Source: Halosaccharopolyspora lacisalsi
GTDB taxonomy: Bacteria > Actinomycetota > Actinomycetes > Mycobacteriales > Pseudonocardiaceae
DNA length: 64,000 bases
Reading direction: 5' to 3'
Assembly (NCBI RefSeq): GCF_014137975.1
Contig: NZ_JACGWZ010000006.1
Location: 360,324 to 424,323 of the forward strand
Position numbers and translations under genes: made by a program. The notes under the pieces are model-generated. The model saw nothing but the letters and a program-made list of their open reading frames with translations, was not told the DNA's origin and did no database searches. Below are positions 36,343-43,962 of this stretch, one piece after another. Numbering within the stretch: the first letter of the stretch is position 1; each line of letters begins with the position of its first letter.

Positions 36343-36574
36343 GGGTCGAGTCTACGGAGTGTTTCCGGATCGGTGACCTGCGGTCATCGCCGCCGAGTGG
36401 ATGTGCGTGCATACTTTTAAGAGGCACGGCCGCGGTGATGTGATGCACGGTTGGGAAGAAAGCACTCGTCCGTGTGACGATTGTTACGTTCCGAAGGCGA
36501 CATGCTCGGGTGCCGGGACCGACACCCGGGTCTCGTGGGCCTTGCCCAGCATCCGTCGCTCGCCGGCTACCGAC

Positions 36575-36580
36575 TAGGCT
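36575..36580 (+). promoter_or_regulatory. -10 element upstream of purK
   Basis: TAGGCT lies 9 nt before the GTG at 36590 and directly abuts an alternative GTG at 36581, favouring the later start. Confidence 0.4.
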
Positions 36581-36589
36581 GTGTATCCC

Positions 36590-37774
36590 GTGGACCATCG
36601 CACCAGAACTCCCGTTGTCGGCATGATCGGTGGTGGCCAGCTGGCCAGGATGACCCACCAGGCGGCGATCCCGCTCGGGCAGTCGCTCAAGGTGCTGGCC
36701 GCTTCGCCGGACGATCCCGCCGCGCTCGTGGCACCGACCGTCGAGGTCGGCCACCACACCGACCTGTCGGCCCTGACAACGTTCGCGCAGGGGTGTGACG
36801 CGGTCACCTTCGACCACGAGCACGTGCCCGCTGAGCACCTGCGTGCGCTCGCGGCGGCCGGAGTGGCGGTGCACCCGGGTCCGGACGCGTTGCTGCACGC
36901 CCAGGACAAGCTCGTGATGCGGCGCAAGCTGGCCGAGCTCGGTGCGCCCGTTCCGCCCTTCGCCGAGGTCAACGAGGTTTCCGACGCCCTCGAATTCGGT
37001 GCCCGGTACGGCTGGCCCTGCGTGCTCAAGACCGCGCGAGGTGGTTACGACGGCAAGGGCGTGTGGGTGCTGAACACGCCCGAGGGTGCTCGTCGGACCG
37101 TGACCGAGCTGCTGGAGGCGGGTGCCGTGCTGATGGTCGAGCAGCGGGTGGCGCTACGCCGCGAGTTGGCCGCGCTGGTCGCGCGATCGCCGTTCGGGCA
37201 GGGCGGCGCGTGGCCGTTGGTGGAGACTGTGCAGTCCGAGGGCATCTGCGTACAGGTGCTCGCGCCCGCGCCGGAGGCTTCCGACGCGCTGACGCAGCAG
37301 GCGCAGGACCTGGCGTTGAAGATCGCCGAGGAGCTCGGCGTCGTGGGTGTGCTCGCGGTCGAGCTGTTCGAGACCGAGCAGGGGCTGGTGGTCAACGAGC
37401 TGGCCATGCGCCCGCACAACTCCGGCCACTGGACGATCGAGGGCTCCCGGACCTCCCAGTTCGAGCAGCACCTGCACGCCGTCCTGGACTACCCGCTGGG
37501 CAGCACGACCATGACGGCTCCGGCGGTGGTGATGGCCAACGTGCTCGGCGCGCCGACCGAACCGAGGATGAGCGTCGACGAGCGGATGCACCACCTGTTC
37601 GCGCGCTTCCCGCACGCCAAGCCCCACCTGTACGGCAAGGCCGAGCGGCCGGGCCGAAAGATCGGCCACGTGACGCTGCTCGGTGACCACATGGCCGAGG
37701 TCCGGCACGAGGCGCAGCTGGCTGCGTACTGGTTGGCGCACGGCGAATGGTCCGACGGCTACTCGGTTCACTGA
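36590..37774 (+). CDS. purK: N5-carboxyaminoimidazole ribonucleotide synthase
   Basis: A 394-residue ATP-grasp enzyme joining bicarbonate to aminoimidazole ribonucleotide in purine synthesis. It opens VVGMIGGGQLARMTHQAAIP, the family start; FDHEHVP, KTARGGYDGKGVW and VNELAMRPHNSGHWTIEG carry ATP, metal and substrate residues. The product is the substrate of PurE, encoded 4.4 kb downstream; the two are normally adjacent and here are split by accessory genes. The 247-nt gap to gtrA holds a small hairpin (about 36507-36528) and both promoters. Confidence 0.92.
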   Translation: MDHRTRTPVVGMIGGGQLARMTHQAAIPLGQSLKVLAASPDDPAALVAPTVEVGHHTDLSALTTFAQGCDAVTFDHEHVPAEHLRALAAAGVAVHPGPDALLHAQDKLVMRRKLAELGAPVPPFAEVNEVSDALEFGARYGWPCVLKTARGGYDGKGVWVLNTPEGARRTVTELLEAGAVLMVEQRVALRRELAALVARSPFGQGGAWPLVETVQSEGICVQVLAPAPEASDALTQQAQDLALKIAEELGVVGVLAVELFETEQGLVVNELAMRPHNSGHWTIEGSRTSQFEQHLHAVLDYPLGSTTMTAPAVVMANVLGAPTEPRMSVDERMHHLFARFPHAKPHLYGKAERPGRKIGHVTLLGDHMAEVRHEAQLAAYWLAHGEWSDGYSVH

Positions 37775-37815
37775 GGCCGGTTCACCGAACCCGGTTTCAC
37801 CGAGGGCATGAGAGA

Positions 37816-37851
37816 TCGGCGTTCGCCCGCTTAGCATCCGGTGAACGCCGA
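37816..37851. terminator. Hairpin between convergent genes
   Basis: TCGGCGTTC (37816-37824) pairs perfectly with GAACGCCGA (37843-37851). Confidence 0.55.
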
Positions 37852-37873
37852 CCTCGGAGGTGTCCGGTGTCCG

Positions 37874-38074
37874 TCAGCTCTCGTGTGCGGCTCGCAGTGC
37901 GGCCAGTGCTTCGGTACTCCGGCTGATGAGATTGACCAGCCCGGCCTCGGTGGCGACGAGTTCGGCACCGGAACCCCGCCCGCCGACCTCGAACTCCACC
38001 TCGTCCTGACAGACGTTGTAGTGGATGTGGTCCGCGTCGATCGCGATCCACGTCCCCATGCTCACCCTGTCCAT
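37874..38074 (-). CDS. Small conserved hypothetical protein beside an XRE regulator
   Basis: A 66-residue acidic protein (start MDRVSMGTWIAIDADHI) with the block DEVEFEVGGRGSGAELVATE and a helical C-terminus. AAGGAGT lies 5 nt before the ATG. Similar short proteins accompany XRE-DUF5753 genes in actinomycetes as I recall, but their role is unknown. It is divergent from the regulator over a region with two inverted repeats. Confidence 0.6.
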   Translation of the reverse strand: MDRVSMGTWIAIDADHIHYNVCQDEVEFEVGGRGSGAELVATEAGLVNLISRSTEALAALRAAHES

Positions 38075-38114
38075 CCCGACTCCTTCGCTGTGATGTCACT
38101 TACAAAGCTAGTAT

Positions 38115-38133
38115 GTAGTGAACTACAAAGTAG
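38115..38133. promoter_or_regulatory. Overlapping inverted repeats, candidate operator
   Basis: GTAG-TGAA-CTAC (38115-38126) shares its right arm with CTAC-AAA-GTAG (38123-38133). A related ACTTACAAAGCTAG stands just upstream (about 38098-38111). The AT-rich island lies between the small gene and the XRE regulator, so autoregulation is plausible. Confidence 0.45.
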
Positions 38134-38227
38134 AGAAATAGTCCAGGTGTGCTCTTCCGCGTGACAGGGGGTCGTTGATGGGATGCTTCACTTCGGACTG
38201 AGGCGTCTTGGCTCGGAAGGTTGATCG

Positions 38228-39091
38228 GTGGTCACATCAAACTCACCCACGGTGCTCAAGCGCTGGATAGCTTTCGAGCTGCGCAAGCTGCGAGAGGCCA
38301 ACGGCCTGACTCGTCAGCAAGCTGCTGCGCGGCTGGGTAAGGCGCCCAGTCAGATCGGGCACATCGAGACGATGCGCAACCTCCCCTCGGCGGCGGACCT
38401 GGAAGTCCTGCTCACGTGGTACGGGCATCCTGGGCGCGTCGAGTTCTTCCGTGAGCTGCTCAAGCAGGCGAAGAAGGGGCGTGACTGGTGGAGCGACTTC
38501 CTGGACACGGCGCCGGAGTGGTTCTCGTTGTTCCTGGGTCTGGAGTCTTCTGCTGTCCAGATCGACAGCTACGACGCCAACGTCATCCCCGGTATCTTGC
38601 AAACACCCGACTATGCCGAAGCGATCGTCCGGGGTGGTGAACCCACGTTGGACGACGCCTCGGTGAAGCGGCGAGTCGAGTTGCGACTGGCACGTCAGGA
38701 GATCCTTGATCGGCGCCAGGAGTCACCACAGGTGTGGTCGGTACTGGATGAGGCAGCGCTCAGACGCTGTGTTGGTACCGGGCAGACGATGCGCACCCAG
38801 CTGAAGAGGTTGCTTGAGCTGGCTGCTCGTCCCGGTGTTGACATTCAGGTACTGCCGAAGGAGTCAGGTCCTCATCCCGGGATGGACGGCACTTTCACGA
38901 TCCTGTCTTTTCCCGCGGAGCTGGTTGCCGATCCTGGTGTGGTCTATCTCCAAACTCTCATCGCGGGTGTTTACTACGAGGAACCTTCCGAGATCATGAA
39001 GTACCGGGACTCGCTGGCGCGCCTGCGCGTTCAGGCTCTCAGTCCCGAACAGTCACGTGAGATGATCTTCGAGGTTTCCGAGGAGCTATGA
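38228..39091 (+). CDS. XRE-family regulator with DUF5753 domain
   Basis: A 287-residue protein. An N-terminal helix-turn-helix (LRKLREANGLTRQQAAARLG, then SQIGHIETMRNLPS) is followed by the DUF5753 effector domain (VIPGILQTPDYAEAIV; VWSVLDEAALRRCVG; PGVDIQVLPKESGPHPGMDG). Such proteins pair with a small DUF397 protein and regulate development or stress in Streptomyces; some pairs have been likened to toxin-antitoxin modules (Scr1/Scr2). Its stop overlaps the DUF397 start (ATGA). Codon bias is weaker than in the neighbouring purine genes, hinting at later acquisition. Confidence 0.88.
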   Translation: MVTSNSPTVLKRWIAFELRKLREANGLTRQQAAARLGKAPSQIGHIETMRNLPSAADLEVLLTWYGHPGRVEFFRELLKQAKKGRDWWSDFLDTAPEWFSLFLGLESSAVQIDSYDANVIPGILQTPDYAEAIVRGGEPTLDDASVKRRVELRLARQEILDRRQESPQVWSVLDEAALRRCVGTGQTMRTQLKRLLELAARPGVDIQVLPKESGPHPGMDGTFTILSFPAELVADPGVVYLQTLIAGVYYEEPSEIMKYRDSLARLRVQALSPEQSREMIFEVSEEL

Positions 39092-39303
39092 CGATGGACC
39101 AGCGAAGCGTTTGCGACGTACTCCACAGCGAAGGTGCTTGGCGGAAGTCGACGCGGTCACAGGGACAAAACACCTGCGTCGAGGTGGGGTCGGCACCTGG
39201 CCTGACGGGGGTGCGGGACAGCAAGCTGGGCGAGGAGAGTCCGGTGCTGGCGTTTACATCCCACCAGTGGCGGGCGTTCGTGGTGTCGCTGTCCGATCGC
39301 TGA
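39088..39303 (+). CDS. DUF397 domain protein
   Basis: A 71-residue DUF397 protein: WRKSTRSQGQNTCVEVGSAP, then VRDSKLGEESPVLAF and WRAFVVSL are the three conserved blocks. Partner of the upstream XRE-DUF5753 gene, with a 4-nt overlap. Its last 50 nt overlap the 3' end of the convergent mannosyltransferase gene. Confidence 0.88.
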   Translation: MTMDQRSVCDVLHSEGAWRKSTRSQGQNTCVEVGSAPGLTGVRDSKLGEESPVLAFTSHQWRAFVVSLSDR

Positions 39304-40513
39304 GTGCGCGGTGGGTCGCGACGAGTGCGCCGGCGAAGACGATCAGGTAGGCGTTGTCGTACAGGATCTCCAGCCCGTGCCACGGGGGCAGGGCGCTGAT
39401 CCCGAGCACGGGGAAGTGCATGTCCAGCCCGAGCACGATGTGCACGGGCCAGGCGAAGGTCAGGACGGCCAGGCACGCCAGTAGTGCCCCGGACGCGTGG
39501 GCGATGGCCAGGATCGCCAACGGTGCGATCCAGACCCAGTGGTGACTCCAGGAGAAGGGGGAGACCGCTGTCGAGGTCAGCCCGCACAGCGTCAGGCCGA
39601 GCAGCACTCGACCATCGGCATGGGCTCTGCTGGCCGTGGTGAGCGCGATGATCGTGACGCCGATCGCGAGTACGAGCCAGCCGATGCGCTGGACGTCCCC
39701 GGTACCGATGAGTCGGGCCACCGTGCCGTTGATCGACAGATTGCTCGGACTGGCGGTGGCTTCGAAGCGGGTGTTGTCCAGAAAGGTGCCCGCCCAGTAG
39801 CGCGCGGAGTCCCCGGGAGCGCTCAGGAAGCCGAGTCCGATGGTGACCGCGCTCGTGACCATAGCCGTTCCCGCCGCCCGGAAGCGCCGTGTGCACAGCA
39901 GGTAGACGATGAACAGCCCGGGGGTGAGCTTGAGTCCGGTCGCTATGCCGACGCCGAGACCGCTCCACCGCCGGTCGGCGGTGAGGTCGACCAGCACGAG
40001 GGCCAGCAGTACCAGGTTGAGCTGACCGAGCCACATGGTCCAGGCGATCGGTTCCAGCAGGAACACGATCGCGGTGAGAGCGGTTGACGACCGGCGCAGT
40101 TGCCGGGTGTCCGGATGTCCCATGCACCGGAGGCATTTCCGGACCACGGCGGTCAGCAATCCGATGTGGACGGGGATCACCAGCGCCCGACACAGCCACG
40201 CCGGTACGAATGCCATCGGCGCGAACACCACGGCCGCGAACGGTGGGTAGGTGAAAGGAAAGCTCCCGGTGCCGACCGGGAGATTGGCTGCGTAGAGCGG
40301 TTCGCCGTGCAGCAGCGCGGCACCACCGGCTCGGTACACGGTGACGTCGAGGAAGTCGCCGAAGACCAGCCTTCCCGTGAACGCCCACTGCAGCAGCGAC
40401 GGCGCGAGAAACACCGCTACCGACACCACCAGAACGGATGTCATGTGTCGTGACAACCACCGCAACCACCGAGGAGGGCCGGTTTTCTCCTCGTCCGACA
40501 CCGAAACGTGCAC
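39254..40513 (-). CDS. GT87-family polyprenol-linked glycosyltransferase (DUF2029)
   Basis: A 419-residue GT-C enzyme with about ten transmembrane helices. The acidic first loop FGDFLDVTVYRAGGAALLHG with Asp residues, then PFTYPPFAAVVFAPMAFVP, is typical of alpha-mannosyltransferases using polyprenyl-phosphate mannose (PimE/MptA-like). A later GLKLTPGLFIVYLLCTRR is a family hallmark. It probably mannosylates phosphatidylinositol mannoside or lipoglycan on the outer face of the membrane. Tail-to-tail overlap of 50 nt with the DUF397 gene. Confidence 0.85.
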   Translation of the reverse strand: MHVSVSDEEKTGPPRWLRWLSRHMTSVLVVSVAVFLAPSLLQWAFTGRLVFGDFLDVTVYRAGGAALLHGEPLYAANLPVGTGSFPFTYPPFAAVVFAPMAFVPAWLCRALVIPVHIGLLTAVVRKCLRCMGHPDTRQLRRSSTALTAIVFLLEPIAWTMWLGQLNLVLLALVLVDLTADRRWSGLGVGIATGLKLTPGLFIVYLLCTRRFRAAGTAMVTSAVTIGLGFLSAPGDSARYWAGTFLDNTRFEATASPSNLSINGTVARLIGTGDVQRIGWLVLAIGVTIIALTTASRAHADGRVLLGLTLCGLTSTAVSPFSWSHHWVWIAPLAILAIAHASGALLACLAVLTFAWPVHIVLGLDMHFPVLGISALPPWHGLEILYDNAYLIVFAGALVATHRALSDRTATPRTPATGGM

Positions 40514-40746
40514 TGCCGTCCTTCACCGCGTGCGCCGACCCAGGTCAATGCCGCTTGTGGCGATGCGCTGCGCCAACGGCCGGGTGCAGCGCGTCGCCGT
40601 GCGAGTTGTTCAGATTACGGCACGGTGCTCCGTTGCCGTCCGCCTGTCCGGCACCGGGAGAAGTGGGCTGGTGCGTGAACAACGCGCTCTGGTGCCGGTG
40701 CCTCGTTATCGGGTGCGTTGATCCGGCAACTGTCGGTGCTCGGTGA
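40514..40746. other. Gap upstream of the deaminase remnant
   Basis: No gene seen. It must contain the promoters of the GT87 gene (minus) and of the deaminase-like gene (plus), but no clear -10 stands out. Confidence 0.4.
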
Positions 40747-40776
40747 TCTCCTCTCGGTCGTGAGGTCGAGAGGAGA
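40747..40776 (+). promoter_or_regulatory. Hairpin covering a ribosome binding site
   Basis: TCTCCTCTCG (40747-40756) is perfectly complementary to CGAGAGGAGA (40767-40776), a 10-bp stem with a 10-nt loop. The right arm contains the GAGAGGAG ribosome binding site of the deaminase-like gene, so folding would hide it. Confidence 0.6.
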
Positions 40777-40781
40777 CGGTG

Positions 40782-41535
40782 GTGCCCGGATCGGCGTTGG
40801 AGCAGCTGGTCACCCGGCTGCGCGGTGTACTGGAGTCGTTGGATGCGGTTACCACCACGGTGGGGCTCGCACGGGATCGGTCCGGTGCGGCGCGGGACGT
40901 CGTCGTCCAGGCGACCTACGGCACCGAGGACGCCGAATTGGTCGAAGGCATCGAGGGCATGGCTCGTACCGTGCTCGACCTGGAGCGGGAAATCGAGCGC
41001 CCGGGTGTGGCCCGGGACGTGATCGAGCGTTACCTGGCCTCACTGGGGTTTGACGGTCGGTCGGCGAGCGAGTCCGCTTCCGACGTCGATCGGAGTGAGG
41101 TGCGTCCGGAGTTCGGCAGCCCAGGAGTGGCTCACCGACGTCGGCGGGCGGATCTCCCCGGAGGCGGGTGTCCACGTCACCACCGGCATCGGCTTCGACG
41201 TCCACGGCAGCGAAGTCGGCTCCGCACGCAGTGGACGAGACCGACTCGCAGCAGCTGTGAGCCAGCATTTGCGCGATACTCCACGGTTTCCCAGCGCTGG
41301 TAGCCCGAGTGGCAGCTTCGCCAGCTCGGACCACGCCGAGACGAAGTACGCGATGTGGATGCGGGAGAACCAGGTCGAGCACCTCACAGTAGTGATCAAC
41401 AAGGACGTTGTCTGTGAGCCACCCCCGGGGTGTCAGCGGGCGGTTCGGGCGATCTTGTCGCGTGGTTCGTCGATGACGGTGCTGTCCAGTGTTTGCGGGC
41501 TACGCTGGGAGCTGAGGGGAGTGGCCCCATCATGA
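40782..41535 (+). pseudogene. DddA/SCP1.201-like deaminase toxin, frameshifted
   Basis: Two overlapping frames make one protein of about 250 residues. The first (from GTG 40782) is a helical N-terminus (DAVTTTVGLARDRSGAARDV; LVEGIEGMARTVLDLEREIE). Near 41110-41125 a one-base shift is needed to enter the second, which reads EWLTDVGGRISPEAGVHVTT and the deaminase core: zinc/catalytic HAETKYAMWMREN, VVINKD, then VCEPPPGCQRAVRAIL and GSSMTV. This is the HxE / C-x(n)-C pattern of SCP1.201-like (DddA-type) cytidine deaminases, which act as interbacterial toxins. Catalytic residues survive, so the lesion is recent or a sequence error. Confidence 0.65.
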
Positions 41536-41769
41536 TCTTGAATGCCGTCGTCCACGGAAAGTATCGGTACGGTGAGACGTCGGATCGTGTCGAGTCTCTG
41601 ATCCACGCAGTGATGCACGATCTTGCTCCGGGGGATCTTGGCGGGATATGAAGCCGGGCGAGGATGCTTGTCTCATGCTCGCGGAAGGCAAGCATGACGA
41701 AGAGGCTTTCGACTGGTTCCCGCACCACTACCTTCAGGTCGTGGCCAATCAGTGCACTGGTTCGGTGCC
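41536..41769 (+). other. Decayed sequence with short coupled frames
   Basis: Contains a 39-codon frame (about 41532-41651, MILNAVVHGKYRYG) overlapping by ATGA a 41-codon frame 41648-41773 (MKPGEDACLMLAEGKHDEE), which overlaps by GTGA the next. None is a recognisable protein; they look like pieces of a toxin-immunity locus. Confidence 0.35.
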
Positions 41770-42074
41770 GTGAGTTGGTTCGTCACTGACGAGTGGCCGT
41801 CTCAAGGTGCTGATCCGGTTGCTGACCGCGCGTGGGTATCGCTGGACGCGAGTTCCCCCCCCCCCGAGGACCCGGAGTGATCGGTGATCCGGGGTACCCG
41901 CGTTGGTACCACCCGCGCCACGCGATTCCACTGGAGCAGGTGGAAGCGGCGGTGCGGGAGTTCTGTCGACGAGGGACCGGTGATCGTCCGGAGTGCTTGT
42001 TCCGGGCGGAAGTGAGTGATGACAGCTTGCTTACTTCCCCGCAGTACCGCGCGATGTTCCGGCACGCGGCCTGA
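41770..42074 (+). pseudogene. Immunity-protein remnant (Imm1-like), broken at an 11-C run
   Basis: A frame from GTG 41770 (VSWFVTDEWPSQ) reaches a run of eleven Cs (41855-41865); past it a different frame carries on as WYHPRHAIPLEQVEAAVREF and RRGTGDRPECLFR to 42074. The second part resembles the C-terminal end of Imm1 immunity proteins, often encoded after SCP1.201-like deaminases. A third frame before the run (LLTARGYRWTRVP) also looks coding, so more than one shift may have happened. Assignment is from memory of the family and modest. Confidence 0.45.
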
Positions 42075-42144
42075 GCGGTCCGGAGGCCCCGTCCTCTAGG
42101 CTGATCGGACGAGTTCGACGCCGTAGGAGTTCGGGAGGCAGCAG

Positions 42145-42672
42145 GTGACGGAGGGCAACGCGAGCCCGCTGGTCGGTGTGGTCATGGGCAGCGACTCGGA
42201 CTGGTCGGTGATGCGGGCGGCCGGTGAGGCGCTGACCGAGTTCGACGTCGCCTACGAGGTGGGCGTGTACTCGGCGCACCGCACGCCGCAACGGATGCTC
42301 GACTACGCGAGCGAGGCCGCCGACCGGGGTATCCGGGTCATCATCGCCGGTGCCGGAGGCGCCGCGCACCTGCCCGGCATGGTCGCTTCGGCCACCGTGC
42401 TCCCGGTGATCGGCGTCCCCGTTCCGCTGGAGCACCTCGACGGGATGGACTCGCTGCTGTCGATCGTGCAGATGCCCAGGGGGATCCCCGTCGCCACGGT
42501 CTCCGTCGGCGGCGCCCGCAACGCGGGTCTGCTCGCGGTGCGGACGCTGGCCGCCGACTCCGGTGAACTGGGCGCGCGCCTGCGCACCGGCATGGCCGCG
42601 TTCCAGCGACAGCTCGAATCCCTCGTCGAGGACAAGCACGCGGCTTTGCAGGGCAGGCTCACCGAGCAGTGA
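42145..42672 (+). CDS. purE: N5-carboxyaminoimidazole ribonucleotide mutase
   Basis: A 175-residue class I PurE, moving the carboxyl group within N5-CAIR to give CAIR in purine synthesis. Signatures: [34 protein letters not shown] (catalytic His), [17 protein letters not shown] and [23 protein letters not shown] precedes the GTG. Normally next to purK; here separated from it by the XRE, GT87 and toxin remnant block. Confidence 0.94.
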   Translation: MTEGNASPLVGVVMGSDSDWSVMRAAGEALTEFDVAYEVGVYSAHRTPQRMLDYASEAADRGIRVIIAGAGGAAHLPGMVASATVLPVIGVPVPLEHLDGMDSLLSIVQMPRGIPVATVSVGGARNAGLLAVRTLAADSGELGARLRTGMAAFQRQLESLVEDKHAALQGRLTEQ

Positions 42673-42685
42673 CGCGTTGTGCGTT

Positions 42686-42736
42686 GGTTTCGCGCGAAAC
42701 CGATATTTTGTAAGAGCGCAGTTTCGCGCGAAACTG
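42686..42736. terminator. Two tandem palindromes with TTTCGCGCGAAA core
   Basis: GGTTTCGCGCGAAACC (42686-42701) and CAGTTTCGCGCGAAACTG (42719-42736) follow the purE stop. The core 12-mer is the same as in the palindrome after accA3. Confidence 0.55.
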
Positions 42737-42914
42737 GTCACCACAATCCCTCATCGTGAGGGTAGCTCGGATGCGACTACGGCGGTGGTGGTGCGATTCG
42801 GCGTCTCGTCGGCGTAGCCGGATCGTTGCCTCCTCGGAAAATTCCGTGATCAGAACTTTCTTCGTGGCTGCGATAATGGTCGTACTTGGCGTACGTCGGG
42901 CAGTGGGTGGAGCA

Positions 42915-43637
42915 GTGGACGCGAGTGAGGGGGTCGAGCAGTGGGTGAAGCAGGTCCAGTCGGGGTGGTTGAAACAGTCGCCCGACCAGCTGCTCCACGA
43001 ATGGAACTACCTCGTCGAGGCGTGCGAGGACGGTTACGATGACAACGTTCACGAGTACCACTTCGACCTGCAGGTGCGCCACGGTATCTTCGAGGTGCTG
43101 GCCGACGAGCAGCTCGCAGCCATGCCAGAAATGACGGCCTTCCGGGAAAGGGTCGAAGTGCTGGACAAACGGTTGAAGGCTGTCATGCTGTCGGATCCGG
43201 CGCTGCCATTGGCGAGTTTTCCCTGGTGGGAAGCCTACCCGTTGCGCTACGGCTGCGAGGAGATCGCCAAGGAGTACTACGAAGGGTACGGCATCAGCAT
43301 CGAGGTCTTTCCCAAGCGGAAGGAGAGGAACGAGCGCACGAGCGAACTTTTCAAGGAATGGGTGCGACGTGCGCAGTCGGGAGCGCGCAAGTACTCGCCG
43401 GATGCGTTGATTTTCTGGTGGAACCGCCTGGTGAACAGCTGTGATGCCGGATGTCGAGACAGGATCGGCGAGCTCGATACGAGTGTGCGCGGGATTATCG
43501 AGGAAGTGCTTCGGGACGGGCGGCTCGCTTTGATGCCCGAGATGACCGAGTTCCGCGAGCGGGTCGCAGTGCTGGACGAGCGGTTCAATGGGACGCGATG
43601 CGAAGAGCAGACGCTACCGCTCGACGAGCATCCCTGA
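42915..43637 (+). CDS. Unknown protein with internal duplication
   Basis: A 240-residue soluble acidic protein of no recognised family. It consists of two related repeats of about 80 residues: the first runs WVKQVQSGWLKQSPDQLLHE to AMPEMTAFRERVEVLDKR, the second WVRRAQSGARKYSPDALIFW to LMPEMTEFRERVAVLDER. A 40-residue linker with WWEAYPLRYG lies between. GGTGGAG lies 5 nt before the GTG at 42915; an ATG at 42876 is an alternative. GC at third positions is lower than in core genes. It sits among toxin and antitoxin remnants and could be an immunity-type protein, which is speculation. Confidence 0.6.
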   Translation: MDASEGVEQWVKQVQSGWLKQSPDQLLHEWNYLVEACEDGYDDNVHEYHFDLQVRHGIFEVLADEQLAAMPEMTAFRERVEVLDKRLKAVMLSDPALPLASFPWWEAYPLRYGCEEIAKEYYEGYGISIEVFPKRKERNERTSELFKEWVRRAQSGARKYSPDALIFWWNRLVNSCDAGCRDRIGELDTSVRGIIEEVLRDGRLALMPEMTEFRERVAVLDERFNGTRCEEQTLPLDEHP

Positions 43638-43679
43638 TGGGAGGTCTCTCCGTTGCGCTGAGTCATGGTGCCGTGGACC

Positions 43680-43753
43680 CCTCGGCCGAGCTGGTTGGCG
43701 ATGGCGGCCTCGTTGGCGACGTCGATCGGGCCGTGGTGGTCGAACAGCTTCGC
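43680..43753. repeat. Direct repeat, left copy
   Basis: By eye 65 of 74 positions agree with 44234-44307. The right copy is the true 3' end of the thioesterase gene. Confidence 0.75.
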
Positions 43754-43770
43754 TCCTGTGGGAAGTGAAG
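43680..43770 (-). pseudogene. Displaced 3' fragment of a thioesterase gene
   Basis: Read on the minus strand this piece encodes GAKLFDHHGPIDVANEAAIA followed by NQLG, matching the last residues of the intact thioesterase (AKLFDRYGPIGVANEAVI, NQLG) 0.55 kb to the right. No upstream part of the gene remains. Marks the left side of the RelE-type module. Confidence 0.75.
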
Positions 43771-43809
43771 CTAGCACGCCTGGTGGGTTCCGGACCGGAA
43801 TTCCGGCCC

Positions 43810-43962
43810 ATGACTACCTTGCCGTTGTCCGAAGCGAAGGCGCACCTGTCGGAGATCGTCGAGTCGACGGTGCGCACGAGAGACCATGTCCATGTGACTC
43901 GCAACCTCGAGGGCATGAAGGGGATCCTCGAGCAGCGCAGAGCTCGTGAGGGCGACGAGTGA
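43810..43962 (+). CDS. Phd/YefM-type antitoxin, shortened
   Basis: A 50-residue protein beginning MTTLPLSEAKAHLSEIVEST, the usual N-terminal DNA-binding half of Phd/YefM/RelB antitoxins, then VHVTRN. Family members continue with a segment like GREYVVLLAADDL plus about 40 residues that wrap the toxin. Here VTRN is followed directly by LEGMKGILEQRRAREGDE, which resembles the normal C-terminal end. An in-frame internal deletion of roughly 35-40 residues is the simplest reading. Its stop overlaps the toxin start (GTGA). Confidence 0.7.
   Translation: MTTLPLSEAKAHLSEIVESTVRTRDHVHVTRNLEGMKGILEQRRAREGDE

Noticed and set aside
41430..41651. 73-codon frame over the deaminase C-terminus
   Set aside because: The overlapping frame carries the C-x6-C motif of the deaminase; this one has no recognised feature, though its end may belong to debris of the immunity gene.
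42686..42736. The TTTCGCGCGAAA palindromes as parS sites
   Set aside because: parS is TGTTTCACGTGAAACA; the central bases differ and the sites here follow stop codons, which suits terminators better.
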